Source: Burkholderia sp. BCC1644
GTDB lineage: Bacteria; Pseudomonadota; Gammaproteobacteria; Burkholderiales; Burkholderiaceae
Assembly: GCF_902833225.1 (NCBI RefSeq)
Contig: NZ_CADFEI010000011.1
Location: 62,001-126,000 of the forward strand
DNA: 64,000 bases
Reading direction: 5' to 3'
In this document: in pieces, positions 1 to 7,961 of the stretch
Numbering within the stretch: position 1 is the first letter of the stretch
How the letters are laid out: each line of letters begins with the position of its first letter
Translations under genes and position numbers: made by a program
The notes under the pieces: generated by a model
What the model was told of the DNA's origin: nothing
The model's database searches: none
Seen by the model: the letters and a program-made list of their open reading frames with translations, nothing else

Positions 1-1267
1 ATTGCGCTCCCTCCACCGCGATCAGCCGATAGCCGTCGTTGCGCGTACGCCACGACAGATAGACGCGGCCCGCATCGTCGAGCAATTGCGGGTTGTCGCT
101 TGCGCCCGACGTCGCCGCGATCACGCGCGGCGCCGACCAGTGCTCGCCGCGATCGTCCGACCGTCGCAGCTTGATCTGCATCGTGTCGCCGTCGAATGCC
201 TTCCACGCGAGCCACACGACGTCGCCGCGCGCGACGAGCGCCGCATGCGACGCCTGCTCGCCCGGCACCGCCGGGTTCGCGCCGAATGCCCAGGGCGTGC
301 CGCGCGGCTGGCCGTCGGCGCCGATGCGCAAATAGAACACGTCGGCCCGACCGTCGACAACGCCGAACCATGCAAGGTGACGCGTGCCGTCCGGCGTGAT
401 CGCGAGCGCCGGCCCGTGCTCGGGACATGCCTCGACGTGCCAGTTCGAGAACGTCGCTCGCACCGGCACGACCGGCTCCGACGCCGCGACGGGCAACACC
501 GCGAGCGCATGATCGCGGATCTGCCCCGGAAACACGTTGCGCCACGCGGCCTCGATGCGTCCGGCCGGATCGATCGCCATCGCGATCCGGCAGCATTCGC
601 ACGTGTGATCGGTCACCTTGCGCTCGGGCTCGAACGACGCGCCGCCGTCGCGCGACACCGCGTAGTAGACGGCCGCGCCTTCGTACGCCTGCCCCGCCGC
701 TTTCGCCGCGACGAGATCGCGCTTGTCGATCCACGCGATCGCGATGTTGCCGGCCGGATCGACGGCCATCATGTCGAAGCGATGCGTGATCGCCTGCCGG
801 TCGCGATGCACGGTGGCGGGCACGCTCCACGTCGCGCCGCCGTCGAGCGAGCGCGAGAAACGCACCATGCCCGTGTACGGCGCATCGAGCGGCATCGACC
901 ATGACGCGTAGACCGCGCGTCCGTCAGGGCTCGTCGCGATCTTCGGACGATTCTCGGCGCTCGTGTAGACCGGCTCCGGCATCGCGTTGACGGTGACGGG
1001 TGCCGACAGCGTGCGGCCCGCGTCGTCGGAGTGCGCGACGACGACGTGCGCGCCTTCGACCCACGCGACCCACAGCCGGTGGCGCGCATCGAACGCGGCG
1101 CCCGTCGCGAGCGGCTGCTTCTGCTGTGCAGGCGCAGCCTGCATGCTCATGTGCGCTGCATGCGGATCGGCGGCTTTCGACGCGTCGCTCGCGTCATGCG
1201 CGCCGGCGGGCGACAGCGCCACGAGCCACAGCGCGCAGCCCGCCGCGAACGACTTCACAGCGACCAT
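1..1267 (-). CDS. Secreted Asp-box (BNR/sialidase-like) propeller protein, 3' part missing
   Basis: The frame opens at ATG 1267 and stays open for 422 codons to the window edge, so the C-terminus is missing. Residues 1-23 form a signal peptide ending in AGA, followed by a His/Met-containing stretch (HDASD...HAAHMSM). Several Asp-box-like repeats are visible (SLDGGATWS, SRDGGASFE, RSDDRGEHWS), the mark of sialidase-type beta-propellers. A TCECCRIAM motif sits mid-protein; cysteines this close together suggest metal or disulfide chemistry rather than sialidase activity. The start overlaps the stop of the upstream TonB receptor by 13 bp, so the two are translationally coupled. I infer a periplasmic or surface partner of that receptor. 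True sialidase activity is unlikely but untested. Confidence 0.75.
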   Translation of the reverse strand, partial: MVAVKSFAAGCALWLVALSPAGAHDASDASKAADPHAAHMSMQAAPAQQKQPLATGAAFDARHRLWVAWVEGAHVVVAHSDDAGRTLSAPVTVNAMPEPVYTSAENRPKIATSPDGRAVYASWSMPLDAPYTGMVRFSRSLDGGATWSVPATVHRDRQAITHRFDMMAVDPAGNIAIAWIDKRDLVAAKAAGQAYEGAAVYYAVSRDGGASFEPERKVTDHTCECCRIAMAIDPAGRIEAAWRNVFPGQIRDHALAVLPVAASEPVVPVRATFSNWHVEACPEHGPALAITPDGTRHLAWFGVVDGRADVFYLRIGADGQPRGTPWAFGANPAVPGEQASHAALVARGDVVWLAWKAFDGDTMQIKLRRSDDRGEHWSAPRVIAATSGASDNPQLLDDAGRVYLSWRTRNDGYRLIAVEGAQ

Positions 1268-3618
1268 TTCAGTTCTCCATAGAAAGTGCGCCCCGGATAC
1301 GGGTGGAACACGTAGTAGCGGCGGTCCGTCAGGTTGTCGATGCCGAGCGACGCGCTCCAGTGACGATCGAGTCGATAGCGCGCCTTCAGGTCGACGACCG
1401 TGAACGAGCTCGTGCCGCCATACACGTCCGGATTCACGTCGCTGTTGTCGAGCGTGTTGAACTGCCGGCCCGAGTAGCGCACGCCGACGCTCGCGAGCCA
1501 GTGCTCGTCGAAGCGATACGACGCGAGCAGGTTCGCGCGCATGCGCGGAATGCGCGGGAAGCGCGCGCCGACATAGGTCGGATTCGCGGCATCGGCGAGG
1601 ATCCGTGCATTGCTTGCCGACACGTTCGCGTCGATCGCCAGCCCCCTCAGCCCGACGTTCTCGCCGCTGAACGCGAGTTCGACGCCGCGTACGCGCACGC
1701 GGTCGACGTTCGAGATGTTGGTGACGGTCGACGCGCCCGAGACGGTCGTCTGGCTGTAGATCGAATCGCGCAGGTCGCTCTGGAACACGCTCGCGCGCAC
1801 GACGCCGACACCCACGTCGCGCTCGGCCGTGAAGTCCCAGTCGATCGCCTTTTCCGGCCGCAGGTTCGGGTTGTTGTTGACGATCGCATTGTTCGAGATC
1901 GTGCCCTGGAACAGTTCGCCGACCGTCGGGAACCGCGTGCCGGTCGCGAACGACAGCCGGAAGCGCCACACCTGCGTCGCGTCCCATTGCAGTGCGACCT
2001 TCGGCGAGAGCGCATTCGCGCCGCGGTCCGCATAGCCGAGCGTGCCGCTCGCGTTGCCGAGCGCGCCGCCGTACGCGTCCCAGCGCTCGTAGCGCAACCC
2101 GAGCGTCGCGAGCCAGCCCGGCGCGAAGCGCCACGCGTCCTGCCCGAACAGCGCCTGCGTGCGCGTATCGCCGCGATAGACGCTCGCGAGCGACGTGGTC
2201 GGCCCGGCCAGCCAGTCGGCCGTGTTGTACGTGACGTTGCGCAGGAAGTAGTTGTCGTAGTGATAACCAAACGTGAACGTGTGGCCCTTCACTTCCGGCG
2301 CCTCGGCCTTCAGGTCGAGCGTGCGCCAGCCGGTGCCGTCGCCCTGGAACAGCGTGCCCGCGCCGCCCTGCACGGTCGACGCCGCGCGCAGCACGTCGCG
2401 CGACACGTCGTACGCGGACACGACGCCCGACAGCCGCCAGCCCGAATCGAGCCGGCCGTTCAGGCCGAGCGCGTACAACCAGTTCTCCTGGTCGCCGCGC
2501 TGCGGCGCGAACGCGTTTGGCGCGACGGTCATGTTCCGGCCGCCGATCGACACGTTGCCGCCGTAGACCGGGTTACCGGCCGCATCGCGCAGGAAGGTTT
2601 CGCCATGCTGCCGGTAATGGTTCTCCCAATGCCCGAGCGTGAGCGTCGCGTCGACGTGGTCGGTGAATGCGTACCCCATCCGGACCGTCTCGTTGAGCTG
2701 CTCGGTCCGTTCGATCGTCTGCGCGCCGACGATCGTCCGCGGCTTGCCGTTGGGCCCGATGTCGGTCACGGCGCCCGTCACGGGCACGGCGGCGCCCAGC
2801 TTCGGGTTGTAGGCCGAATTGGGGCTCGCATACTGCATCGGCTGGCCATTGTTCTCCAGCCGGTCGAGCGACAGCGCGAACCAGAACCGGCCGACACGGT
2901 TGGCGATCCGCGCGGTCTGGTGATTGCCGCCGAAGCTGTCCGCGAATCCGTAGCCGTCGTGATAGCGCTGCGTGAAGAACTGCGTCGACAACGACGCCTC
3001 GAGCGTGTCCGGGCGGCGCGTCGTGAGCAGCACGGTCGAGCCGATCGAGTTGCCGGGATACAGCGCGGAAAAGGGGCCATAGAGCACGTCGACGCGCGCG
3101 ATGTCGTCAGGCGGAATCAGCGACCAGCGCGGCGGATACGCATAGCTCGACCCGAGCAGGTTCGACAGCAGCACGCCGTCCGCGTACACGAGCCCGCGCG
3201 CACTCTGCAGCTCGTTGAAGTCGCGGCCCGCGAACACGCTGTTGCGGTCGCCGATGTAGCGCTTGCGGACCATCAGGTTCGGCGCGTACTTCAGCGCGTC
3301 CTCGGTGGTGACGTTGGTGTGCGACTCGATCTGCTCGCGCGTGATCGACGTCACGACGGCCGGCGTATCCGGGTCGACCGGTTGGCGCTGGGCGGTCACG
3401 CTGACGGCGGTCAGCGTATCGCCGGCCGGTGCCGGCGGCACGGTGGCAACCGCGGAAGCCGGCACGGCGCCACTGGCCGGGCGCTCGACGCCACCAAGGG
3501 CGGAATCGGCGCGCGCATCGTCCGCGGATGCGGCGTGAGCGGCGGGCCACGCAAAAGCGGCCGCGCATGCGAGCGCGAGCCGGCCGCGCGGCAGCCGCGC
3601 GACGTAGGGAGACGACAT
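1255..3618 (-). CDS. TonB-dependent outer-membrane receptor
   Basis: 787 residues. ATG 3618 is chosen because it gives a clean signal peptide (MSSPYVARLPRGRLAL...AHA, residues 1-29); an upstream in-frame start would add a charged leader. The plug domain follows (about residues 70-200, with TSITREQIES and VDVLYGPFSALYPGNSIG), then a long barrel with aromatic-rich strands; the C-terminus is FYGELKWSL. It imports a scarce ligand, typically a metal chelate, using TonB energy. The ligand cannot be read from the sequence. The DUF2946 gene upstream and the CxCC propeller gene downstream, all on one strand, suggest a metal such as copper; that is inference from context. Confidence 0.9.
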   Translation of the reverse strand: MSSPYVARLPRGRLALACAAAFAWPAAHAASADDARADSALGGVERPASGAVPASAVATVPPAPAGDTLTAVSVTAQRQPVDPDTPAVVTSITREQIESHTNVTTEDALKYAPNLMVRKRYIGDRNSVFAGRDFNELQSARGLVYADGVLLSNLLGSSYAYPPRWSLIPPDDIARVDVLYGPFSALYPGNSIGSTVLLTTRRPDTLEASLSTQFFTQRYHDGYGFADSFGGNHQTARIANRVGRFWFALSLDRLENNGQPMQYASPNSAYNPKLGAAVPVTGAVTDIGPNGKPRTIVGAQTIERTEQLNETVRMGYAFTDHVDATLTLGHWENHYRQHGETFLRDAAGNPVYGGNVSIGGRNMTVAPNAFAPQRGDQENWLYALGLNGRLDSGWRLSGVVSAYDVSRDVLRAASTVQGGAGTLFQGDGTGWRTLDLKAEAPEVKGHTFTFGYHYDNYFLRNVTYNTADWLAGPTTSLASVYRGDTRTQALFGQDAWRFAPGWLATLGLRYERWDAYGGALGNASGTLGYADRGANALSPKVALQWDATQVWRFRLSFATGTRFPTVGELFQGTISNNAIVNNNPNLRPEKAIDWDFTAERDVGVGVVRASVFQSDLRDSIYSQTTVSGASTVTNISNVDRVRVRGVELAFSGENVGLRGLAIDANVSASNARILADAANPTYVGARFPRIPRMRANLLASYRFDEHWLASVGVRYSGRQFNTLDNSDVNPDVYGGTSSFTVVDLKARYRLDRHWSASLGIDNLTDRRYYVFHPYPGRTFYGELKWSL

Positions 3619-3743
3619 GAATGAATTCCTGAAAACGTGATCGGACGCCGCCGGACACGAGCGCGCGCCGCGCACGCACGGCGCGGCGCGCGGATCGGGC
3701 CGCGGGCGGCACGCGCGCCACCGGGGCGCGCGAACGACATCAA

Positions 3744-4133
3744 TCAGATCGGGAGGTTTTCAGGCGGGGCGCGCGGCTGCGCGAGCCGGATGCCCTTGCG
3801 GGGAAAATCGGGAACGGCCGGCGCGGCCACGCGATACGCGAACGTCCGCACGAAACCCGGCATGTCGGGCAGACGCGTGCCGAGCGCAAGGTTCGCCGCA
3901 AAGCCCGGGCAGTACACGCAGTGCGGCACGCCGGCATGATCGAACGACGACGTGTCGCGGTCGTCGCCCGCTTGTGCGAGCACGACCTGGCGCGCGCCCG
4001 CTGCACTGCACAATTCGAGCGTGAGCGCGCCTGAACCACTCGACGCAAGACGCGCGTAGCCGACGACGGGCGACAGTACGTTCAGTACCAGCGCCAGCCA
4101 TACGAGGCCGATCCATCGCGTCGTTCGTCTCAT
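3744..4133 (-). CDS. DUF2946 family protein
   Basis: 129 residues from ATG 4133. An N-terminal hydrophobic segment (about residues 7-25, WIGLVWLALVLNVLSP) is a signal peptide or anchor. The centre holds the family signature HCVYCPG, a closely spaced His-Cys-Cys motif suited to metal binding; another Cys lies at LELCSAAG. DUF2946 proteins are short exported proteins of unknown function that I recall beside TonB receptors and copper genes. This one lies 125 bp upstream of the receptor on the same strand and is probably the first gene of that operon. Function is not known; periplasmic metal handling is an inference. Confidence 0.75.
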   Translation of the reverse strand: MRRTTRWIGLVWLALVLNVLSPVVGYARLASSGSGALTLELCSAAGARQVVLAQAGDDRDTSSFDHAGVPHCVYCPGFAANLALGTRLPDMPGFVRTFAYRVAAPAVPDFPRKGIRLAQPRAPPENLPI

Positions 4134-4294
4134 CGCGGTCCAGGAAAAAGTGCGCGCAAGTATAACAAGCGCCCCGATTGTTGCCGATTGCGCTGGATGC
4201 AATAGCGGCCATCACACTTCGCGTCGCAGCGCATGTGCCGTTAATACAACAGAGACAAAATCTAACGATTCGCCTCTGGCATAAATCCAAGCGC

Positions 4295-4313
4295 GAGGTT
4301 GATAATCATTGAA
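4295..4313. promoter_or_regulatory. Fur-box-like sequence
   Basis: The core GATAATCATT equals the central ten positions of the classical 19-bp Fur box; I count 13 of 19 matches overall. It lies 162 bp upstream of the DUF2946/TonB receptor operon and 19 bp before a small plus-strand ORF, so it could act on either. Iron control would suit a TonB receptor, but the flanks are poor matches. Confidence 0.35.
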
Positions 4314-4331
4314 CCTGCTGGAGAAATGACC

Positions 4332-4478
4332 ATGGACGAAAGACCCACTCGCATGCCACCGCCCGAGCAAGTGATGAGCCCGGATCCGGAACCCGTCGGC
4401 GTGGAATTCCTCGCCGAATTGCCCGAGCACGTGCGGGCATTCTTCGACGAGCAGCACAAGCTGTACTCGCCGAAGTGA
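4332..4478 (+). CDS. Small hypothetical protein, 48 residues
   Basis: ATG 4332 is preceded at good spacing by GGAG, and the codons are strongly GC at the third position, as in neighbouring real genes. The product is short, acidic and proline-rich at the start (RPTRMPPPEQVMSPDPEP) and ends with a possible amphipathic helix (VEFLAELPEHVRAFFDEQHK). No signal peptide, membrane segment or known domain is visible. It is divergent from the DUF2946 operon and lies just after a Fur-box-like sequence. I do not recognise it. Confidence 0.5.
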   Translation: MDERPTRMPPPEQVMSPDPEPVGVEFLAELPEHVRAFFDEQHKLYSPK

Positions 4479-4701
4479 ACGCCCGTCCGGTTCTGTAACC
4501 GCCACGTGTCGATCATCGCTATCGTGCGGTCCATCACTGCGCATCGCGCGCAATTCGCCTCGCACCCGGGCCGCAAGAGCCTGACGGTGCCGGATCAGCT
4601 CGCCTGCTGATTCTCCTGTCGCGACGCTACGCCGCGCGACTGTCTTCGTCTATTCTTCTGGTTTTCCACGTCCGGCCCGCCCGGCTCCCCCGATCATTCC
4701 A

Positions 4702-5295
4702 ATGAAGCAAGCCATTCGTGCCAGCGTCGCTGTCGCCGCGCTCGGCGTCGCCCTCTTTGCGTCGCCCCACGTCGCGCGTGCCGACGGCGACGACACCGCG
4801 CTCACCAACATCGTCGCGCTCGCGTCGCAGCGCCTCGCGCTCGCCGAACCGGTCGCGCGATGGAAATGGGCGAATCACAAGGCAATCGAGGACCAGCCGC
4901 GCGAAGCAGCCCTGCTCACGTCGGTCGAAAAGCGCGCGGCACAGGCCGGCGTCGATCCTGCATTCGCACGGACGTTCTTCGAGGACCAGATCGCCGCGAG
5001 CAAGGACGTGCAGAACGCACTGTTCGCGACCTGGCGTGCGACGCGGCCGCCCGAGGGCACGCCCCCCGACCTCGCGACCAGCACGCGCCCGGCCCTCGAC
5101 CGGCTGACGCAAAAAATGCTCGCAGGCCTCGCGCAGGTCGAGCCACTGCGCAATGCGCCCGATTGCCAGGCACGCCTCGCGCGCAGCATCGCGAACTGGA
5201 AAACGCTGACGCGCTATGACTCGAAGCAGACGCAGGCACTCGACACCGCGCTGTCGCACGTCTGCTCGGCCGGCGGCGCAAGCGCGATCGGCTGA
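4702..5295 (+). CDS. Periplasmic chorismate mutase (AroQ gamma class)
   Basis: 197 residues. A signal peptide (MKQAIRASVAV...VARA, residues 1-27) shows export. The mature part is all-helical with the AroQ pattern: QRLALAEPVARWKWANHKAIED, with Arg44, Lys55 and Arg67 at the places of the substrate-binding Arg/Lys residues of exported mutases. Length fits the gamma class, which has a C-terminal half without a second active site; Cys166 and Cys188 could form its disulfide. It converts chorismate to prephenate outside the cytoplasm, where the purpose is unclear. Stand-alone gene; the 223 bp before it hold no convincing gene (a 34-codon GTG-started frame at 4506-4610 is too weak to call). Confidence 0.85.
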   Translation: MKQAIRASVAVAALGVALFASPHVARADGDDTALTNIVALASQRLALAEPVARWKWANHKAIEDQPREAALLTSVEKRAAQAGVDPAFARTFFEDQIAASKDVQNALFATWRATRPPEGTPPDLATSTRPALDRLTQKMLAGLAQVEPLRNAPDCQARLARSIANWKTLTRYDSKQTQALDTALSHVCSAGGASAIG

Positions 5296-5331
5296 CGCGG
5301 CGGGCACCGCACGCGTGACGCGCGGCCGCCC

Positions 5332-6459
5332 TCAACCTGCCGGCGTGAGCGCGGCGAGCGGAATCAGCTGCAGCCCGCGCGCGAGATGCGTCTGCAGCAA
5401 GCGATGGGTGAAGGGTTCGAATGCGCCGTCCGCCGCCTCGGCGACGAGCCGCGCGGCCGCGTCGAGCGACTCGGCCGCGCCAAGGTAACGCCAACCGTCG
5501 ATCACATGAAACAGGCGGCGCTCGCCGGTCGCCTCGAACGCAACGGCGCCGTCGAACGGCCAGGGTGCATTGCCACCACGGGCGCCATCGGCTGCCGGGC
5601 GCCGGTTGTACGACGGCCGCAGCTGCGCAATCCATTGCGCTTCCGCCAGCATCGCGCCCAGTTCATTACCGGTCTCACGCCATTCGACGCGCCGCACCTG
5701 CTGCGCGAGTCGCATTTCCTTCGACGAACGGCGCTCGCCGGTCAGCAGCGCACGCAGCCGCTGCCGCACCCTCACGCTGCGGCCCACATACAACGGTGCG
5801 TCACCCTCCCCGAACAACGCATAGGCACCGCACCCGGCAGGCGCGGTGTCGAGCCACGCCTCGGTCAGATCGCCGCCCAGGCGGAAGTGGCGCGTCGTGC
5901 GCGCGATCTGGTCGCGCAGCCGCTCGAGCGGCACGATGTCGTGCAACTGACGCCAGAACTGCCACAGCAGGTCGGCATCCGCCAGCGCGCGGTGGCGCGC
6001 AGCCGGAACGAGACCGTGCCGCTCGATCAACGCGTCGAGCCCGTGCCGCGACTCGCGCGGGAACAGCGCGCGCGACAGCCGCACCGTACACAGCACGTCG
6101 GGATTGAACGCCAGGCCGATACGCTCGAATTCGGCACGCAGGAAACCGCGATCGAAGCTCGCGTTGTGCGCAACGAACAGCTTGCCGTCGAGCCGCTCGA
6201 ACAGCGCCGGCGCAAGCGACGCGAACGACGGCGCGTCGCGCACCATCGCGTCCGAAATGCCCGTGAGTTGCTGGATGAACGGCGGTATCGCCTGCCCCGG
6301 ATTGACGAGACTCGTCCACGTCGACACGCCGAGCGGGCCGATTTCGACCACGCCGATTTCGGTGATGCGGTGCTCGGCGGGCGAGCCACCGGTGGTTTCA
6401 AGATCGACGAAGACGAGCGGTTGTTCGCTGGCGGGATCGGACGGACGGGAATCGGACAT
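5332..6459 (-). CDS. DEDDh 3'-5' exonuclease fused to a GIY-YIG nuclease domain
   Basis: 375 residues from ATG 6459; an upstream in-frame start at 6564 would add an unrelated leader. The N-terminal half is a DnaQ-like exonuclease: FVDLETTGG carries the first Asp and Glu (residues 19 and 21), AHNASFDRGFL the second Asp, and HRALADADLLW the final His and Asp. From about residue 205 comes a GIY-YIG module (GAYALF...PLYVGRSVRVRQRLRALL), the incision domain of UvrC and Cho. The pairing suggests nicking followed by end trimming in DNA repair, like Cho-type excision proteins. It lacks UvrC's HhH domains. Not part of an evident operon. Confidence 0.85.
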   Translation of the reverse strand: MSDSRPSDPASEQPLVFVDLETTGGSPAEHRITEIGVVEIGPLGVSTWTSLVNPGQAIPPFIQQLTGISDAMVRDAPSFASLAPALFERLDGKLFVAHNASFDRGFLRAEFERIGLAFNPDVLCTVRLSRALFPRESRHGLDALIERHGLVPAARHRALADADLLWQFWRQLHDIVPLERLRDQIARTTRHFRLGGDLTEAWLDTAPAGCGAYALFGEGDAPLYVGRSVRVRQRLRALLTGERRSSKEMRLAQQVRRVEWRETGNELGAMLAEAQWIAQLRPSYNRRPAADGARGGNAPWPFDGAVAFEATGERRLFHVIDGWRYLGAAESLDAAARLVAEAADGAFEPFTHRLLQTHLARGLQLIPLAALTPAG

Positions 6460-6543
6460 GAAAAGACTGGAAAACGATGCTTCCGTGAGTATGCACCGGC
6501 AAGCAGGGTCGCGGCCAGCGTGGACCGCCGTGTTCCATCCCCG

Positions 6544-6573
6544 AAAAACAAAAAGCCCCCGCATTGCGGGGGC
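6544..6573 (-). terminator. Intrinsic terminator of the cold-shock gene
   Basis: Eight-bp GC stem (6555-6562 with 6566-6573), three-base loop, then a U-rich run when read on the minus strand. It lies 27 bp past the cold-shock gene stop. Confidence 0.85.
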
Positions 6574-6600
6574 CGGACGTGATCGGCAAAGCGTGGCGCG

Positions 6601-6804
6601 TCAGGCCGCCTGGATATTCGCTGCCTGCTTGCCTTTCGGCCCGACTTTGACGTCGAACGAAACACGCTGGTTTTCCTTCAGCGTCTTGAAGCCGTCCATC
6701 CGGATTTCGGAAAAGTGCGCAAACAAATCCTCACCACCATTGTCCGACGTAATAAAGCCGAAACCTTTAGCATCGTTAAACCATTTCACGATACCGGTAT
6801 CCAT
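6601..6804 (-). CDS. cspA: Cold-shock protein (CspA family)
   Basis: 67 residues, the usual length. The single cold-shock domain is complete: MDTGIVKWFNDAKGFGFIT contains RNP1 (KGFGFI) and DLFAHFSEI is RNP2-like. It binds single-stranded RNA and DNA and melts RNA structure in the cytoplasm. ATG 6804 is preferred to an in-frame GTG five codons upstream because it matches the family start and has GGGGA upstream. It has its own strong promoter, a leader of about 110 nt and a terminator, so it is monocistronic. Burkholderia have several csp paralogues, so the symbol names the family, not the orthologue. Confidence 0.92.
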   Translation of the reverse strand: MDTGIVKWFNDAKGFGFITSDNGGEDLFAHFSEIRMDGFKTLKENQRVSFDVKVGPKGKQAANIQAA

Positions 6805-7197
6805 GTCTTCGTTCCCCACTCGATTAGATCAAAAAAGCTATTTTTATAGCCGTTTCCCGAAATCCCGAAACATTGCGCCAGCACCCGCACCAGCACGCCG
6901 CCCGAGGACGGAGTGCTGACTTTATAAATTGGACAATCCGGGTGCGTCAAGAAAATTTTTAACAGTTGTTTTATCAAAAAAGCGCTAATGCCAATGGAAT
7001 CGGTACACCATCGCCTTTGATTAATTGATTCGCATCAAAAACCTGTCAACATTACCGGGATCCGATCGATGATAATCGCGGCAATGAAATTTCTACCGGG
7101 GACGAATCGGTTCGGTAAATTCCTCGGGTTTTTTCCGGGTTGCAGAAATCCGGGGACATTGAGATGCTGACGCAACGCCGAAAGGAAGGAGACGGTC
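6805..7197. other. AT-rich intergenic region, cold-shock gene to next gene
   Basis: 393 bp without a believable gene. It holds the csp leader and promoter. A second minus-strand TTGACA occurs near 7045 before an AT-rich stretch. The plus-strand promoter of the 88-residue gene must also lie here, but I cannot place it. Confidence 0.6.
6922..6950 (-). promoter_or_regulatory. Sigma-70 promoter of the cold-shock gene
   Basis: On the minus strand TTGACG (6950-6945), a 17-base spacer and TTATAA (6927-6922) form a near-consensus promoter, placing transcription start near 6915. The resulting leader of about 110 nt is unusually AT-rich for this genome and ends at a csp start codon, so temperature-dependent folding as in other csp leaders is possible. 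Confidence 0.7.
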
Positions 7198-7464
7198 ATG
7201 TGGCTGGACGGAATCAAGCGCTTCGCGAGCCGGCTCGGGCGCGTACGCCGCAAGTCCCGCGCCTTGGCCGAGTCCGCGCGCGAAGTGCCGTGCGATACCG
7301 AATTCGATACGACTTGGCACGGCGACCACTGGCAGAACCTGCTCGCATCGCCGCTGGATGCCCGTCACTACGTGATGGAAGACTGGACCTATACACCGCC
7401 GCCGACCGATGCCGAGGAAGTCGCGCCCGCGGCCAAGCGCAAGCGGCGCTCGTACGCGCAGTAG
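7198..7464 (+). CDS. Hypothetical protein, 88 residues
   Basis: ATG 7198 has a strong ribosome site (GGAAGGAGACGG). The product is basic at both ends (IKRFASRLGRVRRKSRAL and AKRKRRSYAQ) with an acidic, aromatic middle (CDTEFDTTWHGDHWQNLL, HYVMEDWTYTPPP). There is no signal peptide or clear membrane segment. The lysine/arginine-rich ends would suit nucleic-acid binding, but that is speculation. GC-rich third codon positions support it as a real gene. I do not recognise a family. Confidence 0.65.
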   Translation: MWLDGIKRFASRLGRVRRKSRALAESAREVPCDTEFDTTWHGDHWQNLLASPLDARHYVMEDWTYTPPPTDAEEVAPAAKRKRRSYAQ

Positions 7465-7961
7465 CGCACGGACCGGCGGGGCAAAAAAAAAGCGCGACTG
7501 GGAAGTCGCGCCGACAAAGGTTTGGAGATCTTTTCCGTCAACGAAAAAGTCTGCTTCGGAAAGCAGAGATCGCAGTATAACGAGAGATCAACCTTTCATT
7601 AGCCATGCTCCACACAAACCTCTATTGCCGATGTGTCAATAATCGCGCTATGAGCTCCCCCGCCGGCCGCTGATTGCCTGTCGCGATCGCGCAACGCCCG
7701 ATACGTAGTCCTGAACGCCATTTTCCTTCGCTGCACTGCCGCAAACCCTTGATGGGCAATCGTTTGCGCGCGTCGACCGATCTTTGCGGATTTCTAAATA
7801 CATTATTGCTTAAAGCGCGCCGCTCCCCCGCTTCCTGCGCTCCGTACACTGCAGATGGCTTTCTGACAAGCGTACCGCCGCTCTGCCGGTCACGGCGTCA
7901 AGCAAAACAGCCCGGCCCGGCAGCAGGTTCGATCGACATCATCCTGTTTGGAGACAGATCC
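7465..7961. other. Intergenic region before the porin
   Basis: 497 bp between the 88-residue gene and the porin. It holds the candidate minus-strand small RNA at its left end. The right half should hold the porin promoter and leader; an AT-rich stretch near 7780-7815 is the likely place. No other gene is supported. Confidence 0.6.
7483..7567 (-). ncRNA. Candidate small RNA, about 85 nt
   Basis: On the minus strand a TATACT -10 box (7579-7574) is followed about seven bases later by a perfect 7-bp hairpin with a four-base loop (7567-7550), an unstructured middle, and an orphan intrinsic terminator: 8-bp GC stem (7511-7504 with 7499-7492), four-base loop and nine U (7491-7483). No minus-strand gene lies upstream to use this terminator: the porin and the 88-residue gene are both plus-strand. 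The -35 region is poor. The first hairpin also precedes a short U-run and could itself terminate. Confidence 0.45.

Noticed and set aside
1000..3624. Plus-strand frame of 874 codons opposite the TonB receptor
   Set aside because: Arg/Ala/His-rich antisense shadow of a clear receptor gene, caused by GC-rich codons.
7622..7849. Minus-strand ORF of 75 codons upstream of the porin
   Set aside because: No ribosome site, uneven codon use and no protein features; the candidate RNA terminator lies further downstream and does not need it.
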